NCBI GenBank assembly: GCA_021792815.1
Contig: JAJYTX010000047.1
Location: 1-11,233, forward strand
Source: Pseudomonadota bacterium
GTDB lineage: Bacteria > Pseudomonadota > Gammaproteobacteria > Steroidobacterales > Steroidobacteraceae
Direction: 5' to 3'
Length of the DNA stretch: 11,233 bases
Under the pieces are notes generated by a model. The model was given only the letters and a program-made list of their open reading frames with translations, searched no databases and had not been told where the DNA came from. Positions 6,449 through 11,233 of this stretch are shown here, one piece after another. Every line of letters starts with the position of its first letter. The stretch's first letter is position 1. Position numbers and translations under genes: made by a program.

Positions 6449-6964
6449 TTAACCCGGAGCAGGCCCTCCGGGTGCAGTCCGGCGAAAGGTGTGCTTGCCG
6501 CCGGATTTCGCCAGCAGGCGCACGCCGGTGATCTCGATGTCGTGTGAGAGCGCCTTGCACATGTCGTAGAGGGTGAGTGCGGCGACCGTGGCGCCCGTCA
6601 GCGCCTCCATCTCGACGCCGGTGCGGTGATGGACCGCGACGCGGCAGCGCACCACGACCTCCCCGGCAGGCCGCTGCTCGATCTCGATCGAGCAGTGATC
6701 GAGACCCAGGGGATGGCAGAACGGGATGAGCTCGTGCGTGCGCTTGGCCGCCATGACGCCCGCGATGATCGCCGTATCGAACACCGGTCCCTTTTTCGTG
6801 CGATGTCCGCTGCGACGCAACGCCGAAGCAACCTCGCGCGGCAACCGGACCCGCGCTTCGGCCAGGGCTTCGCGGTGGGTGATGTCCTTGGTGCCGACAT
6901 CCACCATCGTCGGGCGGTTGCCGCTGTCCAGGTGTGAAAAATCCTTGCGCGCCTTTGAGGCCAT
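6449..6964 (-). CDS. moaC: Cyclic pyranopterin monophosphate synthase
   Basis: The cytosolic enzyme that acts on the MoaA product to form cyclic pyranopterin monophosphate. The 171-residue protein (E. coli about 161) carries the full set of family segments: [14 protein letters not shown] (20-33), [20 protein letters not shown] (57-76), ELIPFCHPL (78-86), GVEMEALTG (116-124), LTLYDMCKA (130-138) and LLAKSGGK (150-157), including the active-site Lys, His, Glu and Asp/Lys positions. The ATG at 6964 is 10 bp after the moaA stop, with AGGAG overlapping that stop at about 7 nt spacing. The tail after [12 protein letters not shown] is short and Pro/Gly-rich. Confidence 0.97.
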   Translation of the reverse strand: MASKARKDFSHLDSGNRPTMVDVGTKDITHREALAEARVRLPREVASALRRSGHRTKKGPVFDTAIIAGVMAAKRTHELIPFCHPLGLDHCSIEIEQRPAGEVVVRCRVAVHHRTGVEMEALTGATVAALTLYDMCKALSHDIEITGVRLLAKSGGKHTFRRTAPGGPAPG

Positions 6965-6974
6965 TCACAGGCTC

Positions 6975-8024
6975 CTAACCGCCGATGTAGAACATTTCGA
7001 TCTTGCGCTCGTCGCTGTTCGCCGGTTGGGCCTGGCGCTGTTCGCTGTAGTGGTCTGAGCGCCCCCGCCATACGCCGCGCACCACCTGCAGCAGATCATC
7101 GTCGCTGGCGCCGCTGCGCAGCAGGTCGCGAAGCGCAGTGCCGTGCGTCGAGAACAGACAGGTATGCAGCACGCCGTCCGAGGAAAGCCGTGCCCGGCTG
7201 CAGCCGCCACAGAACGGCTGGGTGACCGACGAGATGAACCCGACTTCGCCCTGTCCATCGGTGAAGGCGTAGCGCTCGGCCACCTCGCCATGGTAGGCGC
7301 GCTCCAGGGGCTGCAGCGGCCAGCGTGCATGGATCCTCTCGACCAGTTCTTTGGAAGGCACGACGACATCCGCCCGCCAGTGGTTGCGGTTGCCGACGTC
7401 CATGTACTCGATGAAGCGCACGATCACGCCCGTGCCGCGAAATCTCTCCACCATGTCGAGCGCCGTGCCGTCGTTCACGCCACGCTGGATCACCGCGTTG
7501 ACCTTGATCGGGCCGAGGCCGGCGCGGCGCGCGTGCTCGATGCCCGCCAGCACGTCCTCCAGCGCGCCAAATCCGCCGCTCAGACGCCTGAAGACCTCCG
7601 GATCGAGGCTGTCGAGGCTCACCGTGATGCGTTGCAGTCCCGCGGCGCGCAGCTCGAAGGCATACTTGGCGAGCAGTGCGCCATTGGTGGTGAGGGCGAT
7701 ATCCTCGATCCCCTCGATCGCCCACAGGTCGCCGATGAGATCGGTGAGATTGGGCCGCAGCAATGGCTCACCGCCGGTCAGGCGGAGCTTGCGCACGCCG
7801 AGGCGGGAGAACAGCCGGGCAAGGCGCGCGATCTCCTCGAACGACAACCGTTCGCGCGAGCCGAGGAAGCGGTATTTGTCGTGGAAGGTTTCCCGCGGCA
7901 TGCAGTAAGGACAGCGGAAATTGCAGCGGTCCATGACCGAGATCCGCAGGTCCCGCAGTACACGGCCGCGCAGATCTCGATGCCCGGCGGCGCCCAGGGG
8001 AACGATGCTGCTGCTTGGGGCCAT
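6975..8024 (-). CDS. moaA: GTP 3',8-cyclase (radical SAM)
   Basis: Catalyses the first step of molybdenum-cofactor synthesis, rearranging GTP to 3',8-cyclo-7,8-dihydro-GTP, the substrate of MoaC. The 349-residue protein has the N-terminal radical-SAM cluster CNFRCPYC (C34, C38, C41), the SAM-binding LRLTGGEPLLRP (80-91), and LTTNG. The C-terminal second cluster CGGC...C (C272, C275, C289; CX2CX13C) binds the substrate end. It ends in the FYIGG tail typical of MoaA, whose Gly-Gly is needed for catalysis in the family. I chose the ATG at 8024, with AGGTGG 11 nt upstream (8041-8036). A GTG at 8039 would overlap that site and add five residues. It is followed by moaC after 10 bp. Confidence 0.97.
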   Translation of the reverse strand: MAPSSSIVPLGAAGHRDLRGRVLRDLRISVMDRCNFRCPYCMPRETFHDKYRFLGSRERLSFEEIARLARLFSRLGVRKLRLTGGEPLLRPNLTDLIGDLWAIEGIEDIALTTNGALLAKYAFELRAAGLQRITVSLDSLDPEVFRRLSGGFGALEDVLAGIEHARRAGLGPIKVNAVIQRGVNDGTALDMVERFRGTGVIVRFIEYMDVGNRNHWRADVVVPSKELVERIHARWPLQPLERAYHGEVAERYAFTDGQGEVGFISSVTQPFCGGCSRARLSSDGVLHTCLFSTHGTALRDLLRSGASDDDLLQVVRGVWRGRSDHYSEQRQAQPANSDERKIEMFYIGG

Positions 8025-8130
8025 GTGACGCTTTACCACCTGTGGATGCGGATTGCCATCATCTGCCGGGAATCATCGGCTGTTCCGGGATCGCGTGACG
8101 ATCGGCCCGGTGTGCCATCCCCGGATGCGA

Positions 8131-8148
8131 TACCGCTCACCAGCGGTA
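8131..8148 (-). repeat. Perfect 7-bp hairpin spanning the moeA stop codon
   Basis: TACCGCT and AGCGGTA flank a 4-nt loop; the moeA stop (8137-8139) lies at the loop. The downstream sequence is not T-rich, so it is not a simple terminator. It could protect or process the mRNA in the 112-bp gap (8025-8136) before moaA, which otherwise shows only the moaA ribosome binding site. I see no Moco-riboswitch signature in that gap. Confidence 0.4.
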
Positions 8149-9336
8149 CAGGCAGGCCACGAATCCCCGAGGACAGGTGCGGGGTCCCGGAGGCAGCTCG
8201 AGGAAGCCGTCCGTGCCCGCGAGCGCCGTGAAGTCGCCCGAGCCGTTTGTGGGCCTGGGCCTGGCCCAACAATGTCCACCTTCGTCTGTTTCAAGACGGA
8301 CGGGAAGAAAGACACTCAGGGGCACATCGACCGTGAACGGCTCGGCCAGAGCCATCCGCTCCGGGGCGCGCGCGCTCTGGCCCTGGCTGGCGGCGAGGGC
8401 AGGCAGAACGTATCGTGAGACGCAGACGGCGGTGGACACGGGGTTGCCCGGCAGCGCCAGGACAACGGCACCCGTTGCGGCAACCCCGAACCACAGGGGT
8501 TTGCCGGGACGCTGAGCCACCTTGTGGAACACGCAGCGTACCCCGAGCGCCGCCAGCACTGTGGGAACCAGGTCGAGCTTGCCCATCGAGACCCCACCGC
8601 TCAGCACCAGGACATCGTGCGTCTCGAGGTGGAATTTCAGGCGGCGCGTCAGTTCCGCTTCGTCGTCGACGATATGGTCGTCGGCCACCCGCTGGAAACC
8701 ATGCAGCCGCAGCGATGCGGCGATCGCATACGCGTTCGATCGGCGCACCTGGTGAGGCTCGATCGGCTCACCCGGCTCGATGAGTTCATTGCCCGTCGAA
8801 ATGACTGCCAGCATCGGCTGACTGCTGACGCGGATCCGGGCCATACCGGCCGCGGCGGCGATGGCGATCTCCGGCGGCCCGAGGCGGGTGCCGGCCGTGA
8901 GCATCAGTCTGCCCCGTGGGGCATCGCTGCCTTGCCGGTGGACGTTCTGCCAGGGCCGCACCACCACGTCTTCCTTGAGACACGCTTCGCGGCCCTGCAC
9001 CGTGATCAGTTCGACGGGAACGACGCTGTCACAGCCCCCGGGCAGGGGCGTGCCGGTCATGACCTCGATGCACCCGTCGCGTGTATCCAGCCTGAGCGGC
9101 GCATCGCCGGCCATCTGAGTCGCCTGGATGCGGAATCGCCGCGTACCGCGGGCAACCTCGGCGCCGTCGAGCGCAATGCCGTCCATGGTGACGCGGTCGA
9201 AGGGCGGCTGATCGCGCTCGGCGAGAATGTCTTCCCGCAGCACTGCGCCGGCGCATTGCGCCAGCGGCAGCGACTCGACCGGCAGGCAGGTGAGGTGCTG
9301 CTCGATCAGTCGGTCGGCTTCGGCGGGAGTGAGCAA
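8137..9336 (-). CDS. moeA: Molybdopterin molybdenumtransferase
   Basis: Inserts molybdate into (adenylated) molybdopterin in the cytosol. The 399-residue protein (E. coli 411) shows the family segments in order: PPFDRVTMDGIAL (45-56), MTGTPLPGGCDSVVPVE (93-109), NVHRQGSD (131-138), ISTGNELIEPGE (179-190), RRSNAYAI (198-205), LSGGVSMGKLDLV (245-257), KVAQRPGKPLWFG (272-284), LALPGNPVSTAV (293-304) and a C-terminal beta-barrel domain (about 325-399). The apparent start is TTG at 9336 with no Shine-Dalgarno, 8 bp after the stop of the upstream exported-protein gene, so reinitiation (coupling) is likely. No nearby downstream ATG could replace it: the next Met is residue 51, inside a conserved motif. 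A partner MogA/MoaB is not in the window. Confidence 0.95.
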   Translation of the reverse strand: MLTPAEADRLIEQHLTCLPVESLPLAQCAGAVLREDILAERDQPPFDRVTMDGIALDGAEVARGTRRFRIQATQMAGDAPLRLDTRDGCIEVMTGTPLPGGCDSVVPVELITVQGREACLKEDVVVRPWQNVHRQGSDAPRGRLMLTAGTRLGPPEIAIAAAAGMARIRVSSQPMLAVISTGNELIEPGEPIEPHQVRRSNAYAIAASLRLHGFQRVADDHIVDDEAELTRRLKFHLETHDVLVLSGGVSMGKLDLVPTVLAALGVRCVFHKVAQRPGKPLWFGVAATGAVVLALPGNPVSTAVCVSRYVLPALAASQGQSARAPERMALAEPFTVDVPLSVFLPVRLETDEGGHCWARPRPTNGSGDFTALAGTDGFLELPPGPRTCPRGFVACLYRW

Positions 9337-9344
9337 CGGACGGC

Positions 9345-9719
9345 TCAGTTGGAGTGCTTGGCGTGTTTGGCCTCGTAGATCTTGATCTGGGCGTTGAACT
9401 GGTTCACGACCGTCTGCAATTGGTCGACGGCGGCGTTGTTCTTCTTGATCTCGATGTTTTCCATCTCGGCGATCTGTTTCTTGGTCAGTTTCGTGGCTGC
9501 CTTGGCGATGGCAGCGTCCTGTTGCCGCTTGATGCAGGCGAGATAGTGGTTCATCTGAGCGTTATAGGTCTGCACGGCCTTCTGTGCGGTGAGCATCTGC
9601 GCCATGGTGGCGACGCTGCCGTCGGGGATATGGCTCGGGGCCTGCGGATAGAGGCAGGCGGCATAGGTGGGCGACAGGACGAGAGCCGCCAGGCCGGCAG
9701 CGGCGAGAAGCGATTTCAT
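9345..9719 (-). CDS. Small exported protein of unknown function at the head of the Moco operon
   Basis: A 124-residue protein with a clear Sec signal peptide: MKSLLAAAGLAALVLSPTYA, probable cleavage after A20. The mature part (about 104 residues) has two Cys (C22, C62) that could form one disulfide. Its C-terminal half is Lys/Gln/Glu/Asn-rich, mostly helical in look (KKQIAEMENIEIKKNNAAVD, QTVVNQFNAQIKIYEAKHAK) and probably coiled coil. It resembles an uncharacterised gammaproteobacterial family that starts AC.YPQAP after the signal peptide (from memory). Tyr at -3 before C22 argues against a lipoprotein. The ATG at 9719 has AGAGGA at 6-nt spacing. The stop is 8 bp before the moeA start, so it is probably cotranscribed. 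I do not recognise a function. Confidence 0.82.
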   Translation of the reverse strand: MKSLLAAAGLAALVLSPTYAACLYPQAPSHIPDGSVATMAQMLTAQKAVQTYNAQMNHYLACIKRQQDAAIAKAATKLTKKQIAEMENIEIKKNNAAVDQLQTVVNQFNAQIKIYEAKHAKHSN

Positions 9720-9747
9720 GAAAATTCCTCTTGCGGGCGAAGCGGCT

Positions 9748-9777
9748 ATCTTACTGTGTGAGAAGCAGTTCCGGCCA
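9748..9777 (-). promoter_or_regulatory. Weak candidate promoter of the Moco operon
   Basis: TAAGAT (9753-9748) on the minus strand would place a start near 9741 and a leader of about 22 nt carrying the AGAGGA site of the exported-protein gene. The -35 region (TGGCCG, 18-bp spacer) is poor. Proposed mainly from position. Confidence 0.35.
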
Positions 9778-9795
9778 CTGGCTGCGGCTGGCTTT

Positions 9796-9816
9796 TCGGC
9801 CTGGACCGCCCAGGCC
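9796..9816. repeat. Perfect 8-bp hairpin
   Basis: CGGCCTGG and CCAGGCCG flank a 5-nt loop (ACCGC). On the minus strand it is followed by AAAA, and on the plus strand by GGGT, so it is not an intrinsic terminator in either direction. It lies upstream of the candidate Moco-operon promoter. Confidence 0.45.
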
Positions 9817-9850
9817 GGGTGCGGGCGGGTCGCCGGCCGTGGACCGGCGG

Positions 9851-9880
9851 GAGGGCGACGCAGGACACGCGTCGGCCCTC
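9851..9880. repeat. Long hairpin with one bulge
   Basis: GAGGGCGACGC (9851-9861) pairs with GCGTCGGCCCTC (9869-9880) around a 7-nt loop: 11 pairs with one bulged base. There is no T-run on either side. Function unknown; it is either a structured leader or boundary element between the two divergent units, or a product of base composition. Confidence 0.5.
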
Positions 9881-10100
9881 ATTACCCCGCTCCTGGGCCC
9901 GTTTCCAGGCTAAGATGGGACGCGGGCGCCACGGGGCGCGTGCGATGAGGGGGAGCAGCGGGCGTAGAGGCGCGAGGCGCTCCGCCTGGCCTGCGAACGG
10001 GGTGGGGCTTCGCATCAGGAGGCGGTCCTGACCGACAGGCGCCCCGTCCTGTCTGCGCATGCGCCAGGGGATCCCGCAGGGAGTCCGACCAGAGGTAGCC

Positions 10101-11233
10101 ATGCCGCCTGAGCCGCATCTGTCGCGCAATCTGCGCAACCGCCACATCCAGTTGATCGCGCTCGGCGGCACCATCGGGGTCGGGCTGTTCCTCGGCTCGG
10201 CCAAGGCCATCCGCCATGGAGGACCGGCGCTGCTGCTGAGCTACGCGGTCGGCGGCATCGCCATCTTCTTCATCATGCGGGCACTCGGGGAGCTGCTCGC
10301 GTACCGGCCGGTCGCCGGCGCCTTCGCATCCTACGCCGAGGAGTTCTGCGGCCCGTTCGCCGGCTTCGTCACCGGCTGGTCGTACTGGTTCATGTGGGTG
10401 GTGATGGCGATGGCGGAGCTCACCGCGATCGGCCTGTACGTGCGCTTCTGGGCGCCGTCGGTGCCGCAGTGGCTGCCGCCGCTGATCGTGCTGGCGGCGC
10501 TGTACGGCTCCAACCTGCTGGCGGTTCGGGCGTTCGGGGAGCTGGAATTCTGGTTCGCGCTGGTCAAGATCGTGACCATCGTTGCATTGATCGTCGCGGG
10601 TGTGGCGGTGATCTCGTTTCACTTCGGAGCGCTCGGCGGCGGCGCCCGTTTCAGCAACCTCTGGTCGCACGGCGGCTTCATGCCATTTGGCGCTCTCGGA
10701 GTGTTGTTGACCCTGCAGATCGTGATGTTCGCCTACGCGGGCGTGGAACTGGTCGGCGTGACTGCCGGCGAGGCGGAGAATCCTTCCGTCGTGCTTCCGC
10801 GGGCGACCAACGGCATCATCTTCCGCATCCTGCTTTTCTATGTCGGTGCGCTCGCGGTGATCATGGCGCTGGTGCCGTGGAATCAGCTCAGCCCGGATGT
10901 CAGCCCCTTCGTCTTCGTGTTCGAGAAGCTCGGCATCCCGGCCGCGGCCAGCCTGATCAACGTGGTGGTCATCACGGCTGCGGCATCGTCCTGTAACAGC
11001 GGCCTGTTCAGCACCGGCAGGATGCTGTACACGCTGGCGCAGCGTGGCCAGGCGCCGCGGGTCTTCGCCGCGCTCGGCCGGGGACAGGTTCCCGCGGCGG
11101 GCATCCATGCCTCGGCGGCCGTCATGCTGATCGCGGTGTTTCTCAATTACGTGGTCCCCAAGGAGGTATTTACCTGGGTGACCAGCGTGACGCTGATCGG
11201 CACCCTGTGGACCTGGGGCATCATCATGATTTC
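10101..11233 (+). CDS. AAT-family amino-acid permease (ProY/CycA-like), 3' end outside the window
   Basis: The first 377 codons of an inner-membrane amino-acid/proton symporter of the APC superfamily, AAT family (full members have about 450-470 residues and 12 helices). It begins MPPEPHLSRNLRNRHIQLIA, followed by the first-helix motif LGGTIGVGLFLGSAKAI. Further family segments are FIMRALGELLAY, PFAGFVTGWSYWF, FGELEFWFALVKIVTIVALI, FAYAGVELVGVTAGEAENP, LPRATNGIIFRILLFYVGAL and TAAASSCNSGLFSTGRMLY. The middle (MFAYAGVELVGVTAGEAENP, and YVGAL...PWNQ) recalls E. coli ProY; other parts recall CycA, so the substrate cannot be named. The ATG at 10101 has AGAGG (10091-10095) at 5 nt spacing. Closeness to proBA makes proline tempting but proves nothing. 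Confidence 0.92.
   Translation, partial: MPPEPHLSRNLRNRHIQLIALGGTIGVGLFLGSAKAIRHGGPALLLSYAVGGIAIFFIMRALGELLAYRPVAGAFASYAEEFCGPFAGFVTGWSYWFMWVVMAMAELTAIGLYVRFWAPSVPQWLPPLIVLAALYGSNLLAVRAFGELEFWFALVKIVTIVALIVAGVAVISFHFGALGGGARFSNLWSHGGFMPFGALGVLLTLQIVMFAYAGVELVGVTAGEAENPSVVLPRATNGIIFRILLFYVGALAVIMALVPWNQLSPDVSPFVFVFEKLGIPAAASLINVVVITAAASSCNSGLFSTGRMLYTLAQRGQAPRVFAALGRGQVPAAGIHASAAVMLIAVFLNYVVPKEVFTWVTSVTLIGTLWTWGIIMI

Larger units (their letters stand above)
9720..10100. other. Gap of about 380 bp between divergent genes
   Basis: It separates the leftward Moco operon from the rightward permease gene. It holds the weak operon promoter, two strong hairpins (9796-9816, 9851-9880), another TAAGAT on the plus strand (9911-9916, no good -35), and smaller inverted repeats near the permease (GACAGG/CCTGTC at 10034-10053; the 10-bp palindrome GCGCATGCGC at 10055-10064). 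Short open frames here are GC-driven and lack ribosome binding sites. No riboswitch signature, including glycine, is recognised. Confidence 0.55.

Noticed and set aside
8040..8075. Nine-codon ORF (MMAIRIHRW) just before moaA
   Set aside because: No good ribosome binding site, and its end coincides with the moaA Shine-Dalgarno; too short to support.
8025..8136. Possible Moco riboswitch before moaA
   Set aside because: The gap is short and I cannot recognise the conserved core; only a small hairpin at the moeA end and the moaA ribosome binding site are visible.
9945..10031. Short plus-strand ORF starting MRGSSGRRG
   Set aside because: No ribosome binding site, Arg-rich, and no relation to neighbours.
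9882..11108. Long minus-strand open frame of 408 codons over the permease
   Set aside because: Antisense to a clear membrane transporter; Asp/Arg/His-rich composition expected from the complement of hydrophobic codons.

Overview
The window is GC-rich, tightly packed bacterial DNA. The protein set (ProB with a PUA domain, an AAT-family permease, a MoeB of the rhodanese-tailed kind, an acidic small protein) suggests a gammaproteobacterium, perhaps near Xanthomonadales or Nevskiales. That placement is inference from protein style; there is no rRNA or other marker here.

Layout. At the left edge, on the minus strand, lie the 5' part of a ferritin-like/VIT1-CCC1 family metal transporter gene (1-376) and, 75 bp upstream of it, a gene for a small protein with a 42-residue acidic tail (452-778) that has its own plausible promoter. 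A gap of about 700 bp with no convincing gene (779-1477) follows; it contains one strong hairpin. Then come proB and proA on the plus strand (1478-3912), overlapping by ATGA: the first two steps of proline synthesis from glutamate.

From 9719 down to 3902 on the minus strand runs one compact molybdenum-cofactor operon. In transcription order it holds a small exported protein of unknown function, moeA, moaA, moaC, a mobA-moaD fusion, an overlooked 29-codon cysteine-rich small ORF, and a moaE-moeB-rhodanese fusion. It ends by overlapping the end of proA by 11 bp, tail to tail. MoaA and MoaC make cyclic pyranopterin monophosphate. MoaD (carried on MobA) and MoaE (carried on MoeB-rhodanese) form molybdopterin synthase. 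MoeB adenylates the free Gly-Gly end of MoaD and the rhodanese can supply sulfur. MoeA inserts molybdate and MobA adds GMP. No MogA/MoaB is present in the window.

A second gap (9720-10100) with two hairpins separates this operon from a plus-strand amino-acid permease of the ProY/CycA type, which runs off the right edge.

The parts most worth a second look are the two unusual Moco fusion proteins, the alternating-His/Cys linker inside one of them, and the Cys-rich small ORF. That ORF has a good ribosome binding site directly after the mobA-moaD stop and ends in an ATGA overlap with the moaE-moeB start. It is a candidate leader peptide or new small protein.
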